Assembly: GCA_948471095.1 (NCBI GenBank)
Contig: CAOKRG010000004.1
Location: 20,991 to 84,990, forward strand
DNA: 64,000 nt
Direction of reading: 5' to 3'
Origin: an uncultured Oscillospiraceae bacterium
GTDB lineage: Bacteria; Bacillota; Clostridia; Oscillospirales; Acutalibacteraceae
The notes below the pieces were generated by a model. The model saw only the letters and a list, made by a program, of their open reading frames with translations, was not told the origin of the DNA and ran no database searches. Numbering within the stretch: position 1 is the stretch's first letter; the number at the start of each line of letters is the position of its first letter. Both the position numbers and the translations under genes were made by a program. Of this stretch, positions 16,728 to 26,097 are shown piece by piece.

Positions 16728-18881
16728 TTGCCAGAGATCCGAAAAGAACAGGAGCCGGACGTCATATTCGCGTTGGATATCGGGACCCGGAGCATCATCG
16801 GCATGCTGGGCCGGGCGGAGGAGGGCCGCTTTCATGTGAGCGCCATCGAGAAGGAGGAGCACGGCCGCCGCGCCATGCTGGACGGGCAGATCGTCGAGAT
16901 CGAGCGGGTGGCGGAAGTGGCCCGCCGGGTGATCGGGCGGCTGGAGGAAAAGGCCCAGGTCCGGCTGCGCCGGGTCTGCGTGGCTGCGGCGGGCCGGGCG
17001 CTTAAGTCCCAGAGCGCCCAGTTTACGCTGGAGTTTGACAGCCTCCGGCAGGCGGGCGAGGACCTGATCGGGCAGCTGGAGGCCGGGGCCGTGTCCGAGG
17101 CGGAACGGCAGCTGGCTGGGGAAAACGCGGGCCAAGGCCGGTTTTACATGGTGGGCTACACGGCCCGCCAGTATGTGGTGGACGGCTACCCCATGACCAA
17201 CCTGCTGGACCACCGGGGGAAAGTGTTCCAGGCCGATGTGGTGGCGACCTTCCTGCCCAGCGGCGTGGTGGAGAGCCTCTATGCCGTGACGGCCCGGCTG
17301 GGGCTGGAGGTGTCCAGCCTGACCTTGGAGCCCATCGCGGCTTTGAACGCGGCCATTCCGGAGGGAATCCGGCTGCTGAACCTGGTGCTGGTGGACGTGG
17401 GCGCGGGCACCTCGGACATCGCCGTGTGCCGGGAAGGCAGCGTGGTAGGTTATACCATGGCCACCGTGGCGGGGGACGAGATCACGGAGCTGCTCATGCG
17501 CAGCCTCTTGGTGGATTTCCCCACCGCCGAACGGCTGAAAATGAATCTGAACGCAGTGGAACCCATCCCATATCTGGACATTTTGGGCATGAAGCATGAG
17601 ATCGGCAGCGAGAGCTTGGGGGAACTCCTCCAGCCCGCTGCGCAACGGCTGGCAAAGGAGATCGCCGAACGCGTTTTGGACCTCAACGGGGGCCCGCCCT
17701 CGGCGGTGTTTTTGGCGGGAGGCGGCAGCAAGCTGCAGGGGCTGGCCCAGCTGGTGGCCGGAGCCCTGGACATGAGCGAGGCCCGGGTGGCCCTGGCAGG
17801 AAACCACTTCGAGCAGAGCGCCTTTTCCAATGAGTTTTCCCTGAACGACCCGGAATACGCCACGCCCCTGGGCATTGGGGCTTCGGCGGCCCTGGGCATG
17901 ATCAACGACAGCTACATGGTGACCCTCAACGGCTATCCGGCCAAGCTCTTCCGGAACGGGAGCCTGTGCCTGCGGGACGTGCTGCTGATGAACGGCTTCC
18001 ACTATGGGGACATGATGGGCCGTACCGGCGCCAATCTGTCCTATACCTTGAACGGGCGGCGGGAGTTCCTGCGGGGCATGCCCGGCACGGACGCCCGGAT
18101 GCGGGTCAACGGCCAGGAGGCGGAGCTCACCGCTTTGATCCAGGCCGGGGACCGGATCGACTTCACCCCGGCCCGGGCGGGGACGCCGGCCGCCCAGACC
18201 CTGGGCCAGCGCCTTGGAAAGGATTTCCCGGGAAATGTTACGGTGAATGGGGAGCCCCGAGGGCTGGACTATGCCATCCGCCAGGGCGACCAGGTGGAAG
18301 CTCTGGGCGCGGCTTTTCCGGAAAAGCCTTCTGTCAAGGCGCGCCCCTTGCCAGAGGCGCTCCAGCTTTCCCGCAGCGCCAAAGCAGCGGTCCAGCCGGA
18401 AGAACCGCCGGTGGAACGGAGCGGCGGAAGCGCTTCGAAACCAGCCCAAGCCCCGTCCCGGCCGGCGCCGCCCGTTGAGGTAGAATCTCCCGCGCAGGAA
18501 ACTCCGGCAAACCTTGAGAAAGCTTTGGTGGAACCGGAGAAACCGGCAGAAGCTTTGAAAAAATCTAAAAGCACCGCCCCTGCGGCAGCACCCGCGCCGG
18601 AACCGGTGGAGAAAAAAATCGCCAGCCGTGCCCAGGAAGAACGGGCGGCCGGGCAGCTCTCATTCGGGGGGCTGCAGGTGGTGCTCAACGGCGAGCCTCT
18701 GCGGCTACCGCCCAAGGAGGAAGGGGGCGGCTACTTCCTGATGGATTTGCTGGAGCATTCCGGCCTGGACTTTGAAAAGCTGGACCGGCCCGTGGAGCTG
18801 AAGGTGAATGGAGCGGAAGGCCAGTTCAGCCAGGTGCTGCGGCCCAACGACCAAGTGACCATCCGGGTTCGGAACGAGTAA
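16728..18881 (+). CDS. FtsA/PilM-like actin-fold protein with beta-grasp-like modules
   Basis: 717 residues. The N-terminal 390 form an actin/Hsp70-fold ATPase: phosphate-1 LDIGTRS (16-22), phosphate-2 VDVGAGTSDIAV (222-233), adenosine motif LAGGGSKLQGL (329-339). From about 396 there are short repeated beta modules with the pattern VNG followed by GD-hydrophobic (around 398, 459 and 506), a Pro/Ala/Glu linker (530-640) and a last VNG module at 645-717. This tail replaces the amphipathic membrane anchor of true FtsA. TTG 16728 is preceded by GAGGTGATC, an excellent ribosome site. Long FtsA-like proteins of this kind occur in Clostridia; a role at the flagellum is only suggested by position. 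Confidence 0.8.
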   Translation: MPEIRKEQEPDVIFALDIGTRSIIGMLGRAEEGRFHVSAIEKEEHGRRAMLDGQIVEIERVAEVARRVIGRLEEKAQVRLRRVCVAAAGRALKSQSAQFTLEFDSLRQAGEDLIGQLEAGAVSEAERQLAGENAGQGRFYMVGYTARQYVVDGYPMTNLLDHRGKVFQADVVATFLPSGVVESLYAVTARLGLEVSSLTLEPIAALNAAIPEGIRLLNLVLVDVGAGTSDIAVCREGSVVGYTMATVAGDEITELLMRSLLVDFPTAERLKMNLNAVEPIPYLDILGMKHEIGSESLGELLQPAAQRLAKEIAERVLDLNGGPPSAVFLAGGGSKLQGLAQLVAGALDMSEARVALAGNHFEQSAFSNEFSLNDPEYATPLGIGASAALGMINDSYMVTLNGYPAKLFRNGSLCLRDVLLMNGFHYGDMMGRTGANLSYTLNGRREFLRGMPGTDARMRVNGQEAELTALIQAGDRIDFTPARAGTPAAQTLGQRLGKDFPGNVTVNGEPRGLDYAIRQGDQVEALGAAFPEKPSVKARPLPEALQLSRSAKAAVQPEEPPVERSGGSASKPAQAPSRPAPPVEVESPAQETPANLEKALVEPEKPAEALKKSKSTAPAAAPAPEPVEKKIASRAQEERAAGQLSFGGLQVVLNGEPLRLPPKEEGGGYFLMDLLEHSGLDFEKLDRPVELKVNGAEGQFSQVLRPNDQVTIRVRNE

Positions 18882-18915
18882 AACGCTTATTTCTATAAAG
18901 AAAGATGTGGTATGA

Positions 18916-19386
18916 ATGAAACGTATTCGATTGGCCGCGCTCTGCGCGGCGCTGGGCCTGGCCCTAAGCCTGAGCGCCTGCGGAGGCGGGGACGGCTCCT
19001 CCTCTTCGGCGCTGACCTTGGCCGAAGGCTCCAACCCGGCGGTAAACGGCAGCGAGGCCTCCAGCGCCCTGGAAAACCAGGAAAGCAAGGCGGAGGAGCG
19101 GCATATGATGACCGTGGATGAAACCCTGGACTTCTTCTCGGCCCTTTCTCCCAGCGACCTGGGGTTGGAAGGGGAGAGCATGAAGGACTATAATTTCTAC
19201 CCATCGGAAAAGGCCATACCGGTCTATGGACTGCCCAGCATGAAGATCATCGTATACCGGGAGACCGAGGCCAGTACCAACGAGCCGGTGGGCACCTTCT
19301 TGGTGGCGCGGGACGGCATGGCGGTGTACCGGCTGGAAGAGGGAGAGGTCACCCAGGTGTATGAGGCGGGCGCGAATGGAATGTGA
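18916..19386 (+). CDS. Small lipoprotein of unknown function
   Basis: 156 residues with a lipoprotein signal: basic start MKRIRL, hydrophobic core, lipobox LSAC with the lipid-bearing Cys near residue 22, then a Gly/Ser-rich spacer. The mature domain is acidic with beta-strand character (MKIIVYRETE, MAVYRLEEGEV). No family recognised. It lies 34 bases after the FtsA-like gene and is probably cotranscribed. The ribosome site is weak. Confidence 0.72.
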   Translation: MKRIRLAALCAALGLALSLSACGGGDGSSSSALTLAEGSNPAVNGSEASSALENQESKAEERHMMTVDETLDFFSALSPSDLGLEGESMKDYNFYPSEKAIPVYGLPSMKIIVYRETEASTNEPVGTFLVARDGMAVYRLEEGEVTQVYEAGANGM

Positions 19387-19394
19387 CAGAATAT

Positions 19395-19409
19395 GTGAAA
19401 ATATTTCAC
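19395..19409. promoter_or_regulatory. Small palindrome downstream of the lipoprotein gene
   Basis: GTGAAA-ATA-TTTCAC, a perfect six-base inverted repeat, about 100 bases upstream of the flgB promoter. Could be an operator; nothing else supports it. Confidence 0.25.
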
Positions 19410-19507
19410 CCATAACCGCTATATATATGAAAGGGAAAGACAGGCCGGTCGTTCCGGGCCCGGATTCCCTAAGGGCTTGGGTTTTCCTGGAAAATTCCCC
19501 AGAGGAC

Positions 19508-19536
19508 TTGCGAAAAAACGCGAGACATGCTATAAT
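19508..19536 (+). promoter_or_regulatory. Sigma-A promoter of the flgB operon
   Basis: TTGCGA at 19508-19513, 17-base spacer, TATAAT at 19531-19536, 65 bases ahead of flgB. Likely main start of the basal body/export operon. Confidence 0.82.
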
Positions 19537-19601
19537 ATAGTCCCATTTTGATAAAATGCGTCTCTTTCGGGCGGCGCTCACCATACAAAGGAGTGAACAC
19601 A

Positions 19602-19991
19602 ATGGAAGGGCTTACCAGCAACAGCATGCGCATGATGGAGCGCTCCATGGAGTTTTTGTGGACCAAGCAGGCGGCGCTGCTGGACAACATCGCCAACGCG
19701 GAGACCCCTAACTACAAGCCGAAGCTCGTCACGTTTGAGGAGAGCTTCCAGGAGGCTCTGGAGGCGGCGGACACGGGCAGGAACAAGGCCACCAAGAAGG
19801 CCATGCGGGAGGCCATTGAGAGCGCCGGCTGGTCCGTGCGGGACGTTGACGAAGTTACCCGCCGGGACGAAAACGGCGTGAACATCACAGAGCAGATGAC
19901 GGAGGTCATCCGCAACTCTTATCAGATGCAGTATCTGTATCAGAGCCTGAACAGCGACCTGAACGCCCTGCGCACCGCCATCGGCGGCTGA
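19602..19991 (+). CDS. flgB: FlgB proximal rod protein
   Basis: Axial rod subunit of the basal body. 129 residues with the rod-family motif LLDNIANAETPNYKPK near the N-terminus and a C-terminal helix (YQMQYLYQSLNSDLNALRTAIGG). Start ATG 19602 after AAAGGAG; an in-frame upstream extension lacks a ribosome site. First gene of the fla/che-type operon. Confidence 0.95.
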   Translation: MEGLTSNSMRMMERSMEFLWTKQAALLDNIANAETPNYKPKLVTFEESFQEALEAADTGRNKATKKAMREAIESAGWSVRDVDEVTRRDENGVNITEQMTEVIRNSYQMQYLYQSLNSDLNALRTAIGG

Positions 19992-20024
19992 GGCAGGTAG
20001 GTTTTTGGAAAGGACGGAGGGCAT

Positions 20025-20486
20025 ATGGCATTTTTAAGCACCATCAACATCATCGGCTCCGGGCTCACCGCCGAGCAGCTGCGCCTGGACGTGATTTCGG
20101 AAAACATTACCAATATGAACACCACCCGGACCGAAGGGGGCGAGGGCCCTTACCGGCGGAAGATGGTGGTCTTTCAGGCGGAGAACGGACAGGACGGCTT
20201 CCGCGTCGCCATGTCCAACGCCTTGGCCGCTTCCAACCGGGGCCGGGAGAACGCCGGCGGCGTGCGGGTGACGGAGATCATGGAGGACCCCACCGAGTTC
20301 CCCATCAGCTACGACCCCACCCATCCGGACGCCAACGAGGAGGGCTATCTGGAACTGCCCAACATCACGCTGGTTCAGGAGCTGACCGACGCCATGGCCG
20401 CTTCCCAGGCCTATTCGGCCAACGTGACCGCCTTTAACGCCCTGAAAAGCGTCATTGCCCGCGGGCTGGAGCTGGGCGGCCGGTAA
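20025..20486 (+). CDS. flgC: FlgC rod protein
   Basis: Second rod subunit. 153 residues with the family start (INIIGSGLTAEQLRLDVISE, NITNMNTTRTEGG), the typical YDPTHPDANEEGYLELPNI segment and a C-terminal helix. 33 bases after flgB. Confidence 0.96.
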   Translation: MAFLSTINIIGSGLTAEQLRLDVISENITNMNTTRTEGGEGPYRRKMVVFQAENGQDGFRVAMSNALAASNRGRENAGGVRVTEIMEDPTEFPISYDPTHPDANEEGYLELPNITLVQELTDAMAASQAYSANVTAFNALKSVIARGLELGGR

Positions 20487-20528
20487 AGGGTCCGGCGGGG
20501 AAATTTGAAAGAAATTATCTGTGAAGTA

Positions 20529-20557
20529 TTGCCAAAATTGATTCCACAGACTATAAT
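20529..20557 (+). promoter_or_regulatory. Sigma-A promoter upstream of fliE
   Basis: TTGCCA at 20529-20534, 17 bases, TATAAT at 20552-20557. An internal promoter between flgC and fliE, with a leader of about 75 bases. Confidence 0.8.
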
Positions 20558-20637
20558 AGAGAGGGCGGCGCGCGCTTTCGGGCATCCTGCGCTTGGCCTG
20601 ATTTCAGCGTTTATATAAGGAAGGAAGTAGCCTGATT

Positions 20638-20964
20638 ATGATAAATTCCATGTCGCCCATCACGCCTTTGACCGCCCTTGCGCCGCTTTCGGCCTTAAAG
20701 GGCTTGGACGGCGCCGCGGAGCGGCCCCAAGCGGAGGCCCCCCTGGGGGGATTTGAGCAGATCTTCCGCTCAGCCGTGGACGCGGTGAAGGAAGCGGACG
20801 CGGAGAAGACCCAGCTTCAATATTTGGACGCCACAGGCCAGCTCGACAACCCGGCCCAGCTGATGCTGGCGGGCAGCAAGTACGAGATGTCGGTAAGCCT
20901 TTTGACCCAGCTGCGCAACCGGGCGCTGGAAGCCTACAACGAATTGATGCGGATCAGCCTGTAA
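20638..20964 (+). CDS. fliE: FliE hook-basal body protein
   Basis: Junction protein between the MS ring and the rod. 108 residues, with the conserved C-terminal half (AGSKYEMSVSLLTQLRNRAL, then EAYNELMRISL). Follows its own predicted promoter and precedes fliF by 42 bases. Confidence 0.95.
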   Translation: MINSMSPITPLTALAPLSALKGLDGAAERPQAEAPLGGFEQIFRSAVDAVKEADAEKTQLQYLDATGQLDNPAQLMLAGSKYEMSVSLLTQLRNRALEAYNELMRISL

Positions 20965-21006
20965 ACCGGCTGTCTTAACCCGGGTCAGGCTGAGGAGGTT
21001 ACATAA

Positions 21007-22644
21007 GTGGAAGACAAGGCAAAAGATATCTGGTCAAAGGCAAAGGGCTTTGCGGGAGGTCTGAGCAAAACGGTGAAGATCATCGCCGCCGCCGTGCTGG
21101 TGGCGGTGCTGGTAGCCGTGGCCGTGGTGGTGTCGCTGAACTCCAACACGGAGTACGAGGCGCTTTTCACGGGCCTTAACGCAGAGGACCTTCGATCCAT
21201 CCAGACTTATCTGGGGGACGAGGGCTTGACGGACTATAAAATTCAAGGCGCCGACACCATCCAGGTTCCCAAGGGCAAGGGCGACCAGCTGAAAGCGCAG
21301 CTGATCTCCCAGGGCTACCCCAAGACCGGAACGGACTACTCTCTTTACATGAAGAATATCAGCGCCTTGTCCACAGAGTCGGACCGGGCGCAGCTGGTGC
21401 TGTACGAGCTGCAGGACAGCCTGGGCGGCCTCATCCGCCATTTTGACGGGGTCAAGGACGCGGTGGTGCGCATCACGCCTTCGGAGGACCGGCGCTATGT
21501 GCTGGGCCAGGACGACGCCCTGGAGGCCAAGGCCACCGTGGTGGTCACCATGAAGGACGAACAGCTTCTCAGCGAGAACTTGGTGGAGTGCATCCGCAAC
21601 ACGGTGAGCCACTCGGTGAAGGGGCTGGACGTGGAAGAGGTGGCCATCAGCGACAGCCTGGGCAATCCCTATGACGGGGTGAACTCGCCCAACGGCAGCT
21701 CTCTGGCGGAACAGAAGCAGGAATATGAGGAGATGTACCGCAAGCAGCTGGAGCGGCAGGCGCTGAACATCCTCATCCCCATTTTCGGGGAGGAGAATGT
21801 GGCGGTTTCCGCCGACGTGAGCGTGGACGTGAGCTCTTCGGTTTCCGAGTCCACCGTCTATTCCAAGCCCAACGGAATCGGCAATGACGAAGAGGGCACG
21901 GGCCTTATCGGCAATGAAAAGTGGGACACAGAGCTGACGGCCGGAGAGGAAGGCATCAGCGGCCCTGTGGGCGAGGCCCCCAATTCGGATATTAATACAT
22001 ATGTGCAGCAGGCCAGGCCCAACGGGGACATGGACGCCCTGAAGTCCAGCGGCGAAAAGCAGTATGACAACAACAAGACCATCACGCAGCAGCAGCAGGC
22101 GGGACCCCGCATCGTGGACCGCAGCGTGGCGGTAAGCATTAACAATACCGTGCCCAACACCGCCATTCCCGACGATCTGGTGGCCCATGTGGCCCGGGCG
22201 GTGGGCATTCCCGAGGCGGACCAGAACGAGAAGGTCTCCATTTTGGTGCAGCCCTTCTGGCCGCCGGAGAACGGCCAGCAGGCCGTCACCGATCCCATCG
22301 TCAACCCCTTCGCGGATATTCCCCTGTGGGTCTATCTGGCGCTTTTGGCTGGCCTGTTCCTGTTTATGGTGCTCTTCACGGTATTCATTCTGCTGGGCCG
22401 CCACCGGAACAACCGGCAGATGATGCCCTTGGAGCCTGTGCCCGAGGTAGGCCCTGCGGAGGACGAACAGGAGGAGGCGGAGGAAACGCCCGAACCCGCC
22501 GGGGCGGACATTATGGATGTGCATACCGAGCGGAGCATGGAGCTGCGCAAGTCTGTGCGTGAGATGGCGGAGAACAATCCGGAAATCGCCGCGCAAATGA
22601 TCAAGGCGCTGCTGAGGGGAGATGAAGAAGGCAATGGCGGCTAA
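21007..22644 (+). CDS. fliF: FliF MS-ring protein
   Basis: Inner-membrane ring on which the motor is built. Membrane segments near residues 23-45 and about 438-460; between them the ring-building domains (LFTGLNAEDLRSIQTYLGDE; QGYPKTGTDYSLY). The C-terminal cytoplasmic tail (ELRKSVREMAENNPEIAAQM) is the FliG-binding segment. 545 residues. GTG start at 21007 behind GAGGAGGTT. Confidence 0.96.
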   Translation: MEDKAKDIWSKAKGFAGGLSKTVKIIAAAVLVAVLVAVAVVVSLNSNTEYEALFTGLNAEDLRSIQTYLGDEGLTDYKIQGADTIQVPKGKGDQLKAQLISQGYPKTGTDYSLYMKNISALSTESDRAQLVLYELQDSLGGLIRHFDGVKDAVVRITPSEDRRYVLGQDDALEAKATVVVTMKDEQLLSENLVECIRNTVSHSVKGLDVEEVAISDSLGNPYDGVNSPNGSSLAEQKQEYEEMYRKQLERQALNILIPIFGEENVAVSADVSVDVSSSVSESTVYSKPNGIGNDEEGTGLIGNEKWDTELTAGEEGISGPVGEAPNSDINTYVQQARPNGDMDALKSSGEKQYDNNKTITQQQQAGPRIVDRSVAVSINNTVPNTAIPDDLVAHVARAVGIPEADQNEKVSILVQPFWPPENGQQAVTDPIVNPFADIPLWVYLALLAGLFLFMVLFTVFILLGRHRNNRQMMPLEPVPEVGPAEDEQEEAEETPEPAGADIMDVHTERSMELRKSVREMAENNPEIAAQMIKALLRGDEEGNGG

Positions 22645-23773
22645 GGTCAAGGAGAAAACCGAGAAGAAAGAGAAGACCCAGAAGGCCAAAAAGGGCGAGC
22701 CCGCTCCCGAACCCGAAGCCCCTGCCCAACCCGAAGCGATGGAGGCGCCCGGCCTGGGCAAGCCCTCGCTGATCGACACCATGAGCGGAGCCCAAAAGGC
22801 GGCGGCGGTCATCGTGTCCCTGGGCGTGGATAAGGCCTCCCACCTCTACCAGTACATGGAGCCGGAGGATGTGGAGCAGATCACCCTGGAGGTCGCCAAG
22901 CTGGGCTATTTGGACGCGGACTCCACCGAGGCGGTGCTCAACGAGTACTACCAGATGTGCATGACCAACAAGGCCGTGACCGAGGGCGGCCTGGAGTATG
23001 CCAAGACCGTGCTGGAAAAGGCCTTTGGGGCCCAGGCGGCCTCCAGCCTTTTGGACAAAGTTACCAAGTCTCTGAAAAATCGAGAGTTTGCCTTTATGAA
23101 CAAGGCCGGTGAGAAAGACCTGTTCACCGCCTTGCAGAACGAGCGGCCCCAGACCATCGCCCTGGTGCTCTCCTACGTGGAGCCCGACAAGGCGGCGGCG
23201 GTGGTGGCCCAGCTGGACCCGGAAACCCAGGTGAAGGTGGTGGAGCGCATCGCCCTGATGGACAGCGCCTCGCCTACGGCCGTGAAGATCATCGAGGCGG
23301 AAATGTCCAACAAGTTCGCCAACATCTTCAGCAGCAGCAACGTCCAGGTGGGCGGCATCGACTTCGTGGCCGATGTGATGAACAACGTGGACCGGGTCAG
23401 CGAGAAGAGCATCTTCGACGGCCTTACCATGTACGACGCGGTGCTGGCCGACGAGATCCGCAAGCGCATGTTCGTGTTCGAGGACATCCTCACCATGGAC
23501 GACCGCTCCGTGCAGCGCTTTGTGCGGGACTGCGATACCCACGACCTGGTGCTGGCCCTCAAGTCCGCCACCAGCGAGCTGGCCAACAAGCTCTTCAAGA
23601 ACATGTCCACCCGTATGGCCGAGTCCATCAAGGACGACCTGGAGATTACCACCAATGTGCGCATGAAGGACGTGGACGACGCCCAGCAGCGCATCGTGGG
23701 GGTCATCCGCGATCTGGAGGCCAAAAACGAGATCATTATCCTCAAGGGCGGCAAGGACGATATCATCGCCTAA
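22622..23773 (+). CDS. fliG: FliG motor switch protein
   Basis: Rotor protein that couples MotA/MotB to rotation. 383 residues. The first 45 or so are a Lys/Glu/Pro-rich extension not found in most FliG, then the N-terminal FliF-binding, middle and C-terminal armadillo domains. The torque helix near residues 285-310 is charged (DEIRKRMFVFEDILTMDDRS). Overlaps fliF by 23 bases. ATG 22622 lies close to GAGGGGAG; ATG 22634 is an alternative start. Confidence 0.94.
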   Translation: MKKAMAAKVKEKTEKKEKTQKAKKGEPAPEPEAPAQPEAMEAPGLGKPSLIDTMSGAQKAAAVIVSLGVDKASHLYQYMEPEDVEQITLEVAKLGYLDADSTEAVLNEYYQMCMTNKAVTEGGLEYAKTVLEKAFGAQAASSLLDKVTKSLKNREFAFMNKAGEKDLFTALQNERPQTIALVLSYVEPDKAAAVVAQLDPETQVKVVERIALMDSASPTAVKIIEAEMSNKFANIFSSSNVQVGGIDFVADVMNNVDRVSEKSIFDGLTMYDAVLADEIRKRMFVFEDILTMDDRSVQRFVRDCDTHDLVLALKSATSELANKLFKNMSTRMAESIKDDLEITTNVRMKDVDDAQQRIVGVIRDLEAKNEIIILKGGKDDIIA

Positions 23774-23854
23774 GCCGGCCGGGGGGATCCGCGGCGTGAA
23801 GGCCGCGGGAGCGCACGTTCCAATCGATAGATTCTATATAGGGAGGTCGTCTGC

Positions 23855-24697
23855 ATGCCGGGCATTTTCAAGCGCTTTGTCAACGTGAGCGCAAACAAAT
23901 ATGTGTTTCCGGATGCGGAGGACCTCGCTGTTTCTGTAGAGGAGCCGGTTGAAGAGGAGGCCCTCCTGCCGGAAGCGCCGCCGGACGAGGAAGGCCCGGC
24001 GGAGCCGGAGCCGGAAAAGGAGCCGGAGCCCACGCCCATTGATTTTGCCCAGATTCAGGCCAGCGCCATTTTGCAGGACGCCCGGGACGAGGCGGAAGCC
24101 CTTCGGACCAAGGCCCTGGAGGAGCTGGAGCGGGAACTGGACGAGCTGCGGGAAGAGGCGAAAAAGGAAGGCTATGACGTCGGCCATGCCCAGGGCGTTG
24201 CCGAGGGCCGCATGGAGGCCCAAGCGGAACTGAATGAAAAGGCCGCCGCCCAGTTAAAGGAGGTGCAGGCCTTCCTTCGGGACGCGGCGCGGGCCCGGGA
24301 CCAGCTTTTGGAGGACAGCAAGCAGGACCTGAAGGAGCTGGCCTTGGCCATCGCGGAAAAGGTAATTCGGGTGAGCCTGAAGAGCAGCGGGGACATTTTG
24401 ATCCGCATGATCGAGTCCGCCACGGCCAAGCGAAGGCGCTGCGAGTGGGTGCAGGTCTACATCGCGGACTGCGACGCCAGGGCTTCGGCCAACACCGTGC
24501 CCGAGCTGACGGAGGCGCTGTCCCGCCTGTCCGACCGGGTGCGGGTCATTCCCATGGCGGATGATGAGTCCGGCACCTGCATTATTGAAATGCCGGACGA
24601 GATTTTAGACGTAAGCGTTTCCACCCAGCTGGACAATCTGCGGGGCGTGCTATCCAACGCGGAGCCCGACGGCCGGCCCCAGCGGGACTGGCCGTAG
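23855..24697 (+). CDS. fliH: FliH regulator of the export ATPase
   Basis: Cytoplasmic dimer that binds FliI and links it to the C ring. 280 residues: acidic Pro/Glu-rich stretch (30-65), long coiled coil (70-160) and the FliH/V-ATPase-E-like C-terminal domain (ALAIAEKVIRVSLKSSGD). ATG 23855 follows GGGAGG; the leader contains TAGATTCTATATAGG, also seen before flgG. Confidence 0.92.
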   Translation: MPGIFKRFVNVSANKYVFPDAEDLAVSVEEPVEEEALLPEAPPDEEGPAEPEPEKEPEPTPIDFAQIQASAILQDARDEAEALRTKALEELERELDELREEAKKEGYDVGHAQGVAEGRMEAQAELNEKAAAQLKEVQAFLRDAARARDQLLEDSKQDLKELALAIAEKVIRVSLKSSGDILIRMIESATAKRRRCEWVQVYIADCDARASANTVPELTEALSRLSDRVRVIPMADDESGTCIIEMPDEILDVSVSTQLDNLRGVLSNAEPDGRPQRDWP

Positions 24698-24709
24698 CAG
24701 GTGGCGAAT

Positions 24710-26017
24710 ATGTTTCAAGACGCGATCAAGCAGGTGCGGCAGGCTGAGACCATTGGCCACACCGGGAAAATTGAGAATATCGTGGGCATGTCCATCGAGG
24801 CCAGCGGAGGCCGGGCTGCCGTGGGCGACATCTGCCGCATTTACAGCGGGGAGTCGGGCGGGCAGATTCCGGCGGAAGTGGTGGGCTTTAAAAACGATAG
24901 GATGCTCTTAATGCCTTATGGGGAGATGACCGGAATTTCCTCCGGCAACTTCGTGCGCAACACCGGACGCCAGCTGCAGCTGCGGGCGGGTTCCTTCCTA
25001 AAGGGGCGCATCATCAACGCCCTGGGCCAGCCCATTGACGACAAGGGCCCCTTTCAAGGGGGCGACCGTTACCTCTTAGGCAGCAGCTACATCAATCCCC
25101 TGACCCGGCCCCCCATCCGGGAGCGCATGGAGTTCGGGGTCAAGGCCATCGACAGCCTGCTCACCATTGGCAAGGGCCAGCGTATGGGCATCTTCGCCGG
25201 TTCCGGCGTGGGTAAGTCCACATTAATGGGCATGATCGCCAAAAACGTGAAGGCGGACATCAACGTGATCGCCCTGGTGGGCGAACGCGGCCGCGAGGTT
25301 TTGGAGTTCGTGGAAAAGGACCTGGGGGAAGAGGGCATGGCCCGGTCCGTGCTGGTGGTGGCGACCTCCGACCAGCCTGCCATGCTGCGGAAGAAGTGCC
25401 CCACGGTAGCCACGGGCATCGCGGAGTATTTCCGGGACCAGGGCATGGACGTGCTCCTGATGATGGACTCCCTGACCCGCTTTGCCATGGCCCAGCGGGA
25501 GGTGGGGCTTGCCATCGGAGAGCCGCCGGTGGCCAGAGGCTATACCCCCTCCATTTACGCGGAGCTGCCCAAGCTCTTGGAGCGCAGCGGCAACTTCAAA
25601 AAGGGATCCATCACCGGTATTTACACGGTGCTGGTGGAGGGCGACGACACCAACGAGCCCATTGCGGACACGGTGCGCGGCATTCTGGACGGCCATATCG
25701 TCCTGAGCCGTTCCCTGGCCGCGGCCAACCACTATCCCGCCATCGACATTGGGGCCAGCATCTCCCGTTTGATGGTGGAGCTGGTGGACGACCGGCACAA
25801 GCAGCTTGCCGGCCGGCTGCGGGACATTCTGAGCACCTACAACCAAAACGCGGACCTGGTTTCCATCGGGGCCTATAAGTCCGGCACAAACCCCAAGCTG
25901 GATTTTGCCCTGACCAAGATCGACCGGATCAACGAGTTCTTAAAGCAGGGGGTCAACGAGGCTTTCAGCTATGAGCAGTGTCTGGAGCAGATGGAGAAGA
26001 TCCTGTCCGGCCGGTAG
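24710..26017 (+). CDS. fliI: FliI flagellar export ATPase
   Basis: F1-beta-like ATPase of the flagellar type III secretion system. Walker A GSGVGKSTL, Walker B VLLMMDSLTRFA, and the export-ATPase block EPPVARGYTPSIYAELPKLL. 435 residues. ATG 24710 has AGGTGG five bases upstream; the GTG at 24701 lies within that site. Starts 12 bases after fliH, typical coupling. Confidence 0.97.
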   Translation: MFQDAIKQVRQAETIGHTGKIENIVGMSIEASGGRAAVGDICRIYSGESGGQIPAEVVGFKNDRMLLMPYGEMTGISSGNFVRNTGRQLQLRAGSFLKGRIINALGQPIDDKGPFQGGDRYLLGSSYINPLTRPPIRERMEFGVKAIDSLLTIGKGQRMGIFAGSGVGKSTLMGMIAKNVKADINVIALVGERGREVLEFVEKDLGEEGMARSVLVVATSDQPAMLRKKCPTVATGIAEYFRDQGMDVLLMMDSLTRFAMAQREVGLAIGEPPVARGYTPSIYAELPKLLERSGNFKKGSITGIYTVLVEGDDTNEPIADTVRGILDGHIVLSRSLAAANHYPAIDIGASISRLMVELVDDRHKQLAGRLRDILSTYNQNADLVSIGAYKSGTNPKLDFALTKIDRINEFLKQGVNEAFSYEQCLEQMEKILSGR

Positions 26018-26097
26018 GGCGGAACCTTTTGAGAGAATGCATAATACCATATTAATTGGTTTCATATAGATAAATTTTTGGAAAGGCGGCGGTTCCT

